A stretch of 64,000 bases of DNA from Hortaea werneckii (taxonomy: Eukaryota > Ascomycota > Dothideomycetes > Mycosphaerellales > Teratosphaeriaceae). The stretch is taken from positions 806,001 to 870,000 of the forward strand of contig JBAOKB010000061.1 in the NCBI GenBank assembly GCA_037044905.1, given 5' to 3'. A program made the translations under genes and the position numbers. Shown here one piece after another: positions 1 to 10,379 of this stretch (position 1 is the first letter of the stretch; each line of letters begins with the position of its first letter). Under the pieces are notes generated by a model that was given only the letters and a program-made list of their open reading frames with translations, did not search any database and had not been told where the DNA came from.

Positions 1-908
1 ATCAGTGGACAACATCGGTTTGCGAAGCCGTGAAGGAAGTCGGTTTCTATTCATCGGAAGCTGCGGCGCTGGCACTTTCACGTGTCAAGCATCTATGGCC
101 GGCGATGCTGAAAGACCGGCATCTATTATCTTGTTTTATTTCCCTGTGCTTCGCCGTCTATGATTTGCTGAATGACGATGATGAGGATCTTCGCCTGCTG
201 GCTTCCAGTGCAGTCTCTTCCATCTTGGATGCGGGAGCAGATGACGGCAGCGAACAGGAGGAGCTGGTGCCTGTTGTGGCTAGCCAACGCCTTGTAGGTT
301 TTATGCTTCAACTGATGAGCCGAAATCAGCGCTTAATAGGTGAGGCGTTCGATCGCAGCTTTGGCACTTCACCTCAGGGCTTCCCAAATGTGGCGAATCA
401 CTTGGACACGTTTGGGCAGATCGAGAAGGCTCTCTTTGTTGAAGAGAAGCAAAACCTATATATCGACGAAGCACGAGAAGTGAAATTGTGGGCGCAGGTA
501 CTTCTTCGTGCGCCCGCTGATGTGCTTACGATACATCTCCGGAAGCAACTGAGTGCTTGGGTTTCAGAGGGTCTATGCGCCTTGACATCGAAGATGGCAG
601 AAAGCGGCGATGGGCCATTGGGCTGGTCATCACGACCGGAGGTATTCGTGCTTGGACTGCAACTGGTTTACGGTGCTGAGGTGCTTCTCAGCTGCGTTGA
701 ACGAGGAACGAGAATTTATACTCCTGCGTCTTCGCTCCGGCGCTCGCTAGGCGAGTTGAAGCTGAGCATTGAGCGGTGCAATGGGAGCGGTCTGTGGTTG
801 AGCGAGATCGACCGCATCTTATCACATGCTCTTGTAGTTAAGATGCGAGCAGCGATGGCCTCTACGGCATACCTGCAGGAGCTTTATTGCTCCAAGCAAC
901 GCGCATGA
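1..908 (+). CDS. Trm732/THADA-like tRNA 2'-O-methyltransferase regulator, C-terminal part (5' partial)
   Basis: The frame is open from the left edge (codons from position 3 read Q-W-T-T-S-V-C-E-A) and stops at 906-908, so only the C-terminal ~301 residues are present. Visible motifs are an acidic helical patch LLNDDDEDLRLLASSAV and the stretch EEKQNLYIDEAREVKLWAQVL, which match the end of the DUF2428/HEAT-repeat Trm732 (THADA) family as I remember it. In yeast Trm732 partners Trm7 to 2'-O-methylate position 32 of some tRNAs; that function is family knowledge and is not shown here. The protein is alpha-helical with no membrane segment. The internal GTG at 30 should not be taken as a start because the frame continues upstream. 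A different HEAT-repeat protein is the main alternative. Confidence 0.75.
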   Translation, partial: QWTTSVCEAVKEVGFYSSEAAALALSRVKHLWPAMLKDRHLLSCFISLCFAVYDLLNDDDEDLRLLASSAVSSILDAGADDGSEQEELVPVVASQRLVGFMLQLMSRNQRLIGEAFDRSFGTSPQGFPNVANHLDTFGQIEKALFVEEKQNLYIDEAREVKLWAQVLLRAPADVLTIHLRKQLSAWVSEGLCALTSKMAESGDGPLGWSSRPEVFVLGLQLVYGAEVLLSCVERGTRIYTPASSLRRSLGELKLSIERCNGSGLWLSEIDRILSHALVVKMRAAMASTAYLQELYCSKQRA

Positions 909-1206
909 GGAAGCACCATTGACGTAATCCGATGTTGAACAATGTCTTTTTCCAAGGCCTCGAGCTTTCGGATTCTGCGGCGTTCGGGCGGAGCAGTAGT
1001 TCCTCCGATCAAGGGCTGTTTTGTCAGCTGTCAGCTTTACTTGCCTCTTCGGTGCAACAATGTCGAGTGTACTTCTGGCGACTATTGATAGTGATGCGTC
1101 TTGCGGCTATCGAAAGGAACAAGGTATTTAGATGTAGTCAGTCTGCGCACCTCAGCATGGTCGCTTTCCAACCAGCTTAACGCAATTTTCACATTTTTTC
1201 AATACC

Positions 1207-1718
1207 ATGTCTGCCACCGTAGCTGAGAACATCAAACGGACAATCCACACCACGATTAATGCTCTAAATGCCTGGAACTACGACGCGCTCGTCGCCGTAC
1301 GTGCCGATGAATTTAAATTCCAAGGTCTACCACACTCTCTGGACATGCCTGAGATGGACAACCCAGCCTTCCGCGACCACTGGTTCACCTTCATGACCCC
1401 GAGCTTGAAGGATTTCAAAGTAATAATGCACCAACCAAAACCCTTTGCCCTTGACAGATCCTACTGTACTGACAAATGTATCGCTAGATCGAGCCCGTTA
1501 TGCAGATGCAAGATGCGACGACCTTGCGCAGTACTGTCTATAGCCGTGTCAGTGCGACTCTCCCTGGCAACAACACGTTCAAGGATTACGAGATTGTTCA
1601 AATGTTCACATTGAACGAGACCGGAGAGAAGCTGTTGAGGCTAGATGAGTTCTTCGACAGTAAAGTCTATATGGAGATGAGTTCGGTGATAAAACGTCAT
1701 GTTCCTATCCAGGCGTGA
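1207..1718 (+). CDS. SnoaL/NTF2-like fold small protein (two exons)
   Basis: Exons are 1207-1419 and 1488-1718, with a 68-nt intron (GTAATA...GCTAG). The join is phase 0 and gives 147 residues. The N-terminal half (ENIKRTIHTTINALNAWNYDALVA) is an amphipathic helix followed by a Trp/Tyr-Asp pattern typical of NTF2-like cone folds, and the second exon supplies the beta strands (YSRVSATLP, YEIVQMFTLNETGEKL, RLDEFFDSKVYMEM). The length fits single-domain SnoaL-like proteins, many of which sit in or near secondary-metabolite loci, but no biosynthetic genes are seen here. No signal peptide is present. The substrate cannot be named. Without splicing, the first exon runs into an unrelated reading ending at 1614, so the splice is needed to recover the conserved second half. 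Confidence 0.7.
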
Positions 1719-1935
1719 TGCAGAAGGCGTTTTGTCAACTCAAGTGAGATAATTGTTGGTACCAAATGGTTATTGAAAGCGCTAGATTAACAGATGCTAC
1801 GAAAATGCTTATTGCAGTAAGGAATATGCTTAATAATGATCGAAACAATTCTTCCTCAAGAAAACCCCAAAACCCATATGCTTCTTTTTTTGTGAATTAC
1901 AACTCTCATCGTCTCTCGTTGGTGGAGCTTAGCGC

Positions 1936-4431
1936 TTAGTGGAGGTGGTAGCTCCACGACCTCTTGCAGTCGAACCTGTCGTTGCCGGAGTTGCTACCCT
2001 TGTAGGTGGCCCACTCGTTGCCGAGCTTGGAGTTGTAAAGGGCGCACTGAGTACCCCATGGCTTGCCGTTCTTGTGCAGGTAGTAAGCGTTGAACATCTG
2101 GACCTTCTGGCCAGTGGGTCCGTTCGCCTCGGACTGCTTGTTGGCGTAGTTGCTGCAGACGATCGGGTTGAAAGGACCCGGGAAGAACTTGCTGCCGAGC
2201 CAGTACTCCGGAGCGTCGATGGCCTTGTCACCGCAGTCCTTTGGCTCCTCGTATTCAGGAGTCGTGGGCGGCACGGTAGTGTTGGCCTTGGAGTAGCCGT
2301 TTGAAGCAGAGATGACGACCTCGAAGTCCTCGCGGTATCCACCCTTGTTGCTAGCGTCCGCGGCCTCGATGTCAGAGCCCCAAAGGGTACACTTGAAAGA
2401 GGTCATTGACGGCGGGTTAGGGCAGTAGTAGCCCCAGACAGTGAAGGCATCAGAGTTGTTCTTGGTCGGGTTCAGGGACGGGTCACGCTCAGCGAAGCTA
2501 GAAGGTGTTAATTTCGGCATCAATGGCAACGGGAGAGAGAGGTAAGCTTACATGTTGAAGGAAGAGCACAGCTCGGTGCAGTCACACTTGGAAGCACAAG
2601 CCTCAACGTCGTAGGTCTTGAAGGTGTAAGAGCCAAGGTAGGACTGGGCAGAGACAGAGCCATCAAGGTCCTCGAAAACCTTCTCGTACTGCTCGCCCTG
2701 GGCATCGGAGGAGATGATGGAAGGAGCAGCAGAAGCAGAGGCGTGAAGCTTTTCGAAGTCGCGGAAAGCAGAGGCAGTGTCCGGAGTCGGAACAGGACCG
2801 TAGCCGTCTGGCTGAGCCGCGCATGGGTCCTGAGGGTTGATGAAGCCGCAGTAGGTACCATCCTCAGGGGTGGTTGGGCATGCCTGGCCGGCGGTAGTGG
2901 TGGCAGTCAGGGCGGGGTCGGTCGTGTAACCGGTCGCAAGAGCAGGGTAGTAAGGAGTGTAAGGAGTGTTGGTGCAGACCTTTGGGGTCGCAGTTGGAGC
3001 AGTCGTGACCGGAGCGGTCGAGGTAGCCTGAGAGGTAGCCTGAGAGGTAGCCTGAGAGGTAGCCTGAGAGGTAGCCTGAGAGGTAGCCTTGGAGGTAGTG
3101 GTGGCCTGAGAGGTAGCCTGAGAAGTGGGCTTAACGGTGGAAGTCGCGCTCACAACAGAGCTGACGGGGCCGGTAGGCTTAGGCGCGCCAGTGCAGATAG
3201 GAGCAGACAGCTTGCACTGGTCTGGGGTGTTGCGGCTCGGTGCGTCGTTGTCGTAGAAGATGGCGTTGAAGCTGCCGAGGTTGGACTTGCTGGTACGCTT
3301 GGCGAACTTACCAGAGTCGTAGCCAGTACCGATATCAATCTTGATGCTTGAGCTGAAGAGACCGAACCAGCCGGAACCGAAGTTGACGGTCAACTTGCCA
3401 CCGTACTTGTCGTAGCTGTAAGAGGAGATGGACTCGCCGAACTCAATGGCGTGGCCCTTTCCGAAACCGTAGCACTTGGCACCGAAGTTGGAGTTGGCGT
3501 TGTAGACACCCTTCTCAATGTGGAGAGAAGCCGAAGTGTCCTGGAAGTGAACACTCTGACCGCTGAGGCAGGGCTGCTTCCAGAAGTTGTGCTCGGAGCC
3601 GGCACCGTTCTCGAGGAAAAGGCTGGCGCCCTTGCCGAGCTGCCAGCAACCGTTGCCCTTGATGTTCTGCACAATGCGGTGGTTGACGTTGATGAGACGG
3701 AAGGCACCGTTGTTGTAAAGGTCCCCCTTGTTCCATGGGTTGCTGTCGGAGTTCTTCCAGCAGAAGTCATCACCCTGGTTGCCGAAGAACTGCTCGAACG
3801 AGATCAGACCGTTGTTGGAGCTGGTAGCGTCATTCTCCATCCAGTACTTGCTGCCACCGGTGTCACCGCGACCACACCATTGCAGAGTACCGTCGTTTTG
3901 CATGTTGTTGATCTTCCAGTCGTAAGTCGGAGCATTCTTGGAGCCATAGTTGTTGAGCTGGAACAGAGCTCCAAGCTTGTTTTTCAAGTTGCCGTTGCTG
4001 CTGTCATGGCCGTTCCAGCTGCAGCTCTCGCCGATGTAGATCTGACCGTCATTGTTGACATTTCCCTTGATGTCGTGCTTGTCACCATTGTCGACATAGT
4101 ACTTTCCAGTCTTGGAAACTTCGGTCTCGGTGTTGTCCTGACCAAGCATGGCGTTCCAAGCGGTCTCAACCAAGTCAGCGAAGATGCCAATGGTCCTCTT
4201 CTCGATGTCACGCTTGGTAGCGCCGGTAGCGCTGGGAGCAGCGGTCGGTCCAGCAACATCGAAGGCGGTGGCGAGAGTAGCAGTCTGCTCGGCAGCGGTC
4301 TGCACTTCAGACGGACCTTGAGCAACAGTTGGTACTGCAGCAATCGCGGCAAGATCAGGCTTCTGGGGCAGGGCGTGGGCAATAGATGCCAGTGCAAGAC
4401 CCGTCAGGACGGGCTTGCTGAGGACCGCCAT
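1936..4431 (-). CDS. Secreted cell-surface glycoprotein with TSQA repeats and a Cys-rich C-terminal module
   Basis: Exons (minus) are 4431-2552 and 2497-1936, with a 54-nt intron (GTAAGC...TTCTAG). The join gives codon ATC and a protein of 813 residues. Residues 1-~20 form a signal peptide (hydrophobic VLTGLALASIAHA), followed by a pro-region with KRDIEKR, a possible Kex2 site. Residues ~95-400 are Gly/Asn-rich with repeated NDG/NNG turns and GCWQLGKGASLFLENG, resembling a beta-helical surface domain such as the hyphally regulated wall protein N-terminus (weak call). Residues ~435-471 are a TSQA repeat, probably an O-glycosylated stalk. The C-terminus carries a Cys-rich unit reading across the splice as SSFNIFAERDPSLNP, then CPNPPS and FNAYYLHKNGKPWGTQCALYN, a layout I recall from fungal surface proteins. 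No GPI tail is visible. Function is unknown; adhesion is an inference. Confidence 0.75.
3016..3127 (-). repeat. 12-nt tandem repeat encoding TSQA/TSKA units
   Basis: On the plus strand the unit is about GAGGTAGCCTGA, repeated with small changes. In frame on the minus strand it encodes Thr-Ser-Gln-Ala units with TTTSKA interruptions. The five central units are nearly identical, so copy number is likely to vary between strains. It lies inside the surface glycoprotein gene. Confidence 0.85.
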
Positions 4432-7400
4432 GTTAAGTTAAAGGTTTAACGAAAGTGGAAAAGAAGCAGTCTCTTTACTTGCTAACGAGTGATGGAGATG
4501 ATGAGAGAGGTTGGTGAGTAGATGAGGATTGTTGACCATGAGGATGAGACCCCTCTATATATCTCCCCGTCGGCCAACTCGTCGTAGATTTGCCTTCCAG
4601 AATGGTTCAAAGGTCCGAGTGCCATTGTGCATGTTCCGTTCTCCTGATCCAACCTGATTCTGGGCCGTTGGCGCTTTCCTTCAACGATCGCAACGTGGTG
4701 TGAAGTCTGGATACCGCAGCCGCCCGAGTCGCCCCAACTCTATGCCAAACGATTGGAATCGCAAACGAAGTCTCCCTCTCTTGCGTCAATCTGGCCGTGC
4801 GAAGGCCCGCTCCATACATGCTGCCAAGAGGTTTCTGCTCTCGCCTCGCGCCGAGTTTGAGCTTTTTGGAATGCAAATCGAGAGGTGGAGCTCCTGATCG
4901 AGAAAGACTATTACTCTATTTGGCAGCCTAGTGCCCCTTTGAGTAGGAATTTGGCTCAGGGTGAGCGGGCGAAGTCATGGGCAAACGGCTTATGGCTTGC
5001 GGCTCGACACAACCTTCTTGCAGGTAGCTTTTGGCCATGTTGGCTTGCATAGCGCTACCCGCTTGCTTCAGCCGGAGCCCGTCCGCTGTACGAGTGACGT
5101 CCAACGGGAAAGGTTAAAGGGAGCACCTCCAAACTCAATGGAGGTGATGACAATAAGTGGCTGTAGTGGTAGTGGAAACGGGATCGCAGTGGTTCGGCAA
5201 AACGTTGCAGCAAATCCACTCCAGACCACATGGCATTCGCACCGGTTTGACGGTATCAATTGATATGCCGGCGGCGATATACCTGGTCGGTATGCAGGAA
5301 CCGGACGTTCGACCAGGTTGTTGGTGAACGGGCCGTGTCTTTCGTGCTAACACTTTTTGAGTTCGGCTAGATCCACGTGAAGTTCATCCGCCAAGAGACA
5401 CCAACGCGAAACGGGTCCTTGCAAGCGCGCTTTCGCGTGCGGTCGCTTTGCACCGCCGTGCGGTTGTCCAGGTGCGATGCCGAGAAAACCAGTATTTGCA
5501 ATCCCACGAGTTCAAGGCGCCTTCTCCTCGGCGATTCGGTCAACTCGGTCGCTTCACCTCAGCTCCTGTGCTGCTGCATCACAACCGTTGATCACTATGC
5601 TCCAGAAGCTTTCCATGGCTTCAAAGCGAGCACTGTGTGAGAGGCGGCTGGATCGGACGATACGCTTCCATGTCTCCATATGGCCAAGATCATGCATTCC
5701 AAGGTTGTCAACACCCGTCCCGCAAACACGCAAACTTCGGCGCTGCGTTTGTGGGACGGCATATGTGAAGTTGGTGGTTTACAACTATGCCACCGATGCA
5801 TTCAGGCTCGGCAGGGGAAAAAGGGCAGGTCGAGGCTGGCCGAGATTTACGTCATGACTCGCAGTTCAAGACATACTCCTGTGACGGACAACGGTAGTGT
5901 AGATGTCGCGTAGCGTTGCTTTGTCGTGCGCCGTTATGCTCATCTCTCCTCTGAAATTGCTATCTTTTGCGCATTACTGGAGTTTGCGGGCGTGGAAAGA
6001 CTGCAGCGTCGGTGCCGATACAGTATGATGGCGTCGCTTGTGAGTAGTCCGCATCAATGCAATAATGGTCAGTGGTCCTCCGCGGTGCTCTCACGATAGG
6101 CTTTGCACGTTCCTGAACAACCATGACGATCGGGCCTTCGGAGGCGATCCGCCAAGACGGTATTCATGGGCGTACGGTACCATCCATGAATCAACCAGGC
6201 TTTGATTATTTGCTTTTCGCTACCATTCTTTTCCCGCTCCTTCTAAACACAAGTCAGGTTAGCCCATTTAGCCACGAGCCGGACGAAGCCCAGTACCTCG
6301 TCTCTTTGTGCGCTTATCCTTGCCAGTGAGCCCTATAACGGGCCTATATTACTCCACTACGCTGCAGCCCTGCCCCTACCGAGTGCGCAGATGTGGCATA
6401 GAATGTCAACCCGATCTATATGTCGGCGGGATATGACAAAACATCTCACTCAATGCCGGACCTGTGTTTTCTGCTGGCAAGATAGCACCGCCCATAGAAC
6501 CATTCTATATCCCGAGCTCCACCACCCAGGCTCTCGGAAGAAATCCTGTTGTTTGTGGTACGGTACACCTACTCGAGGACCGCCCTCGGCGGCTGGCACC
6601 ACGTGGAAAAACGGCGAGCCCATGTGTTCTGAAGCTTAAGTTGTCAATAATGGAACAGTATTCGCTTGGATGTGATGTGTCTCGCCTCCTTGGCTTCATG
6701 TCCTTCTTGCGGTTATTGCATCGCTGCTGCAGCTGCCAACTTTTTTGTGTTCCAATGAAAAGGCCTATGTCAATGGCGCATGTTGGCTAGATCCAAGCCC
6801 CGGCAGTGACCTCCACTCTCTTCTGTGAAGCTGACCAAGCAAGCGTTCCAGATGCTGTCGGAGTACGTAGAATGGAGATCTAGAGACGCCACAGATGGCA
6901 GCCACAGAAAACAGTGCCCACTTTCGCTTCGACACATCAAATTGAGTTCGTCCTGCATCATGTTCAGTCAGCCTCTATCATCACGTCCAGAACACTGGAA
7001 TGTCGCTAAATGGGAGGGGTACTCAAAGCCTCCACAGCTATGCTTCTCCTTAGTAGTATTCTGAAGGCGCCAGGCGAGGAGGGAGCAGACTTTCGATGTG
7101 GATATAGTGAAAAGTTCCATAACGACTTGACATTGAGCTCGTGAGCGTTAGCCTACGCTAGATGCCTTCTTCACCCCATCAGACCTCAGAAAGCAACCGG
7201 TATAATGCTTGTGAAGAGGACTCAAGCGTAAAGCGAATGATTCTGTGATCCCGAACCCTTGCAGAGGATCAAAATGTACCTTGAATTGTGCTTTGTTCGT
7301 TTGAGGGGAAGTAAAGCATAGTATGACTAGTGCCAGACGACTAATATACCTCAAGAAGCCGTTAGTTGGTGCAAGTGTTCCGCCAGGCTTTTCACAGATC

Positions 7401-7772
7401 ACTGCACAATCTCGACCGTGCAGCACCTCATGGAGATCCCAGCATTTGAATCGATGTTCCGCTATTGCGCTGAGGACGTGATCCAAAGAGTGTATAGTAG
7501 ATCCGCCCTAATGAGCATCGCTTGCGGAAGGCCTTCTCTGGCATTGCTGAAGGCAACACAACTTTTGAATTCGACATCCCCCTTGACCAGCTGTGTCGTT
7601 ATCGCGTGTGCACGGGAATTGAAGCATGAAGAAGCTAGTAGAAAGGTCCGCATAAGTCCCATGCCGTACTTCAGTGGACGCCGCCAACGCCTTCGCTAAG
7701 ATAAGAAACAGTGCATTGCCGTCAACATGACTCCGCGCGCTGTTTTATTCCAACCCGCATTCTCGCCCCTCC
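4432..7772. other. 3.3-kb stretch with no recognisable gene
   Basis: Between the surface glycoprotein (promoter side) and the 3' end of CTK3. The first ~200 nt hold its promoter and leader. The rest has only short open frames of ordinary composition on both strands, none with a family motif or credible splice partners. No tRNA-like B box, no long repeat and no transposon ends were seen. A non-coding RNA or a decayed gene cannot be excluded. Confidence 0.5.
4553..4564 (-). promoter_or_regulatory. Putative TATA box of the surface glycoprotein gene
   Basis: Minus strand reads GGAGATATATAGAGGGG about 125 nt upstream of the start codon at 4431. Position and sequence fit a TATA element; the transcription start site is not known. 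Confidence 0.45.
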
Positions 7773-8573
7773 TTATGTCTCCTCGTACTCCAGCCCTCTC
7801 GCTCTCTCGTCGGCTTCCTCTCTCGCTAACAGGAGGTCGTCCTCGTCACCTTCACTGATTTCTGCCCACATCTTCTCAAACTCAGCATCTTCTCGCAAAC
7901 TACTGCTTTCTTGCGGAATAGCCCAAATACCTTCCCTTGCCCGCTTATGCCGTTCTCGGTCCTCCTCAATCCGCTGCTCAATCTGGCGCTTGTCGAGTCG
8001 TTGTACCGGGTAATGTGTCGTAGCATCTCGTGCTGTAGATTGTGGTGTCGATCGCGTCATACCCTGCATCCCCGCCGTACCATCTTGATTTGCGCCTGCG
8101 TCGCCATTGGGATGTGCTGGAGAAGATGGGAGACCATTGGCAGAGTCACGCCCTTGTATACACTCTTCCAGCTCTGTGACGGTCTGCGGCTGCAGGTAGC
8201 CCTTGCCTTCCAGGCCCTTTAAGACGCGCCTCACCACTTTGACATTCGCTGCCCCGCTGCCGTCATCAGGCGCTACTGCATCAACAATGCGTAATATGTC
8301 GCGTTCCATCATCCGCACGTAGACCTCGCCGCTTCCATCATTGCCGCTCTTGGCTCGGGCGGTATCGCATAAGGCGGGGAGGAAGTACATGATGTTCGCG
8401 CGATTGTTCATATTATTGCGTTCGAGCTGCTCAAGAATGCAGGAGTGCAGGTCGTCGGCATATTCGGCGTGCTTGAGGGCATAGTGGGCGGCCTTCACAG
8501 CGGAGTTGGTGGAGGCGTTCAGATGGTGTAGGAGAGAGGTAAAGCGCATACGGACTTCGAAAGGGTCGGCCAT
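7773..8573 (-). CDS. CTK3: CTD kinase subunit gamma
   Basis: Single exon, 266 residues from ATG at 8573. The start was chosen at MADPFEVRMRF, where the family begins; an in-frame ATG 20 codons upstream adds a sequence without similarity. The N-terminal ~130 residues are the CID-like domain (LLHHLNAS, SAVKAAHYALKH, DLHSCILEQLERNNMNNRANIMYFL). After a low-complexity linker comes a C-terminal conserved helix (QRLDKRQIEQRIEEDRERHKRAREGIWA). Ctk3 associates with the Ctk1 kinase and Ctk2 cyclin to phosphorylate Ser2 of the RNA polymerase II C-terminal domain in the nucleus; this is family knowledge. It shares a 307-bp divergent promoter with ISY1. Confidence 0.9.
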   Translation of the reverse strand: MADPFEVRMRFTSLLHHLNASTNSAVKAAHYALKHAEYADDLHSCILEQLERNNMNNRANIMYFLPALCDTARAKSGNDGSGEVYVRMMERDILRIVDAVAPDDGSGAANVKVVRRVLKGLEGKGYLQPQTVTELEECIQGRDSANGLPSSPAHPNGDAGANQDGTAGMQGMTRSTPQSTARDATTHYPVQRLDKRQIEQRIEEDRERHKRAREGIWAIPQESSSLREDAEFEKMWAEISEGDEDDLLLAREEADERARGLEYEET

Positions 8574-8880
8574 TGTCGAGCAATCATGGGGTTGGTGAGA
8601 AGCACAAGGAGATCCAGTCGCGGCGGCGTGCACAAGTTAGGCAGAGTGGATGGGTATGACATCGATAAATCAATATGCGCGATGCGCGCAACGCGGGCGC
8701 GAGTCATGCTAGCGCGAAAGTAGCTAGAATTTGATTGACATTGGCCATCCATCGGTGCATCAACCAGCTTGAAGCTCTGGCGACGACCAAAGACAGCGGT
8801 ATATAGACCTTTACCACATACGTCGATTACGGACCACCAGATCAACTACTTGAGCCTCTGCGGCTTGCGTCCCGCCCACC
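8574..8880. promoter_or_regulatory. Divergent intergenic promoter between CTK3 and ISY1
   Basis: 307 bp separates the two start codons, so both promoters must lie here. A TATA-like sequence TATATAGACC occurs near 8800 on the plus strand, ~80 nt from the ISY1 start. No other element could be named with confidence. Confidence 0.6.
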
Positions 8881-9624
8881 ATGGCCCGAAATGCCGAAAA
8901 GGCGCAATCGATGCTCTTTCGCTTTCGCGCTCAGCAGGCATCCGACCTTGGCATCCTCGACATCAATAAGACGCGTCGACCCAAGCACATCTCCTCAATC
9001 GAGAGTATCCCGACCTGTGAGCGCTGGCGTGGGCAGGTGCTAAAGGAAGTCTCGCGCAAGGTCACCAAGATCCAAGACCCTGCGCTGAGCGACTACCAGA
9101 TTCGAGACCTGAACGACGAACTCAACAAGTTGTTTAGAGAGAAATGGCAGTGGGAAGTGCGCATTAGGGAGCTTGGCGGTCCGAACTACATGCGCGGAGG
9201 AGGACGAGTAACGGATGAGGAAGGACGCGTGATTGAGGGCGGCGGGAAGGGCTACCGCTATTTCGGGCGAGCGAAGGAGCTGCCGGGTGTGAAGGAGCTA
9301 TTTGAGGCCGCAACGCGCAAGCCAGCGGAAGAGGAGCGGTCGAAGCGGGGCGGAGAGGTACGACACGATCTGCTCAAACGGATAGACGCGGGCTACTACG
9401 GATACAACTTAGATGAAGAGGACGGCAAGCTGGAGGACTACGAGACCCTCAAGGAGGCCGAGGCCTACGAGGCACTCCTAGGACAGGATGAGACGGTGGG
9501 TGCTGAGTGGGAACCTCTCCCTGGTGATGTGGGAGACGGGATTGTGTGGAACCTGCCTACTGGCGAAGAGGTCGAGACTGAATTGCTCGAAAGAAGAAAG
9601 AGGAAATTGTTGGACAGATTGTAA
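8881..9624 (+). CDS. ISY1: Pre-mRNA-splicing factor Isy1
   Basis: Single exon, 247 residues. The N-terminus MARNAEKAQSMLFRFRAQQ is the signature start of the Isy1 family, followed by RRPKHISSIESIPTCERWRGQVLKEVSRKVTKIQDPALSDYQIRDLNDELNKL split across the first ~100 residues, then the conserved WEVRIRELGGPNY. The C-terminal half is acidic with a basic tail (ERRKRKLLDRL). Isy1 is a subunit of the NineTeen complex / active spliceosome and helps position the first-step conformation with Prp16; that is established for the family. No targeting signal other than basic patches. Divergent from CTK3. A highly confident call from the N-terminus alone. Confidence 0.95.
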   Translation: MARNAEKAQSMLFRFRAQQASDLGILDINKTRRPKHISSIESIPTCERWRGQVLKEVSRKVTKIQDPALSDYQIRDLNDELNKLFREKWQWEVRIRELGGPNYMRGGGRVTDEEGRVIEGGGKGYRYFGRAKELPGVKELFEAATRKPAEEERSKRGGEVRHDLLKRIDAGYYGYNLDEEDGKLEDYETLKEAEAYEALLGQDETVGAEWEPLPGDVGDGIVWNLPTGEEVETELLERRKRKLLDRL

Positions 9625-10379
9625 GGCGCATGCTGGCAACTTCCATCGCAGAGCATTGATTGGGCAACTGAACTCCTTGCACATCCTCTGGCGAGCCGAG
9701 ACTCGGGTTTCTCAGACGACTTGACCGACTTTAGGCACACCCCCGATGCCAAAGCAGTCCATGCGATTTGACTCTTCGCTGGTGACAAGAGCGGAGCAGT
9801 AATCGTTGCGCACTGGAGCTCTGGAAACCTCTGCAACCTGTGGGTCCGAACGCGATCTATGCGACGTTGTGAAATCACGCCTCGGGAAGTTGCATTGATC
9901 GAAGAATGGGAAACACATGGCCTGAGGCAAGCTCCACGTCCCCAGGGTACCAAGATACCCGTTATCGGGCTATCGATAATGCTCTTGAACCCCGAAGGAC
10001 CATAGAATTCGGAGACTGCTTACGCAGTAAGCGTGGCGAACACAGGCAGCTGGCGAGCTACCGTGAGTTCCAGCATCCTAGAAGCTGTTGTCATTCGTCG
10101 CAACGAGCTTAGCATGCTATTGCTAACGACAGCTACCCTTGTCGGAGACAGACGCGCTGCCGTCACTATGGAGCTATGGAGTTAGGATCTTCATCCCTAT
10201 CGATTGCCTCGGGCCCTTCTCATGCTTACGGCATTGCTGGGAAACGGGAGAGAGTATTAAAGGCATGTCTGCCGCTGGAAAGCATGCTGTGGTTTGAAGA
10301 CATTCACGTCACAGTCCTGCTTTGACTGATTGCGTCGGGAACCATTATTGAACGGCTTTGCTTTTGTACTGCACGAAGA
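9625..10379 (+). other. Intergenic gap, nothing recognised
   Basis: 755 bp between ISY1 and the DJ-1-like gene. It holds the ISY1 3' region and, near 10254, a TATTAAAG sequence ~125 nt upstream of the next start codon that could serve as a TATA element. No open frame with a motif. Confidence 0.4.

Noticed and set aside
932..1180. 82-codon open frame after the Trm732-like gene
   Set aside because: Short, no motif, no splice partner; likely 3' region or the next promoter.
3016..3127. CRISPR-like regular spacing
   Set aside because: Units are 12 nt, directly adjacent and translate to TSQA; no spacers exist and the genome is eukaryotic.
3451..4449. 332-codon plus-strand open frame opposite the surface glycoprotein
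   Set aside because: It mirrors a G/C3-biased coding frame on the other strand, is Val/Leu-rich with no motif, and the minus frame has a signal peptide, intron and conserved motifs.
4432..7772. tRNA or other RNA gene in the large gap
   Set aside because: No match to A/B-box patterns and no cloverleaf found by eye; a covariance-model scan would be needed to be sure.
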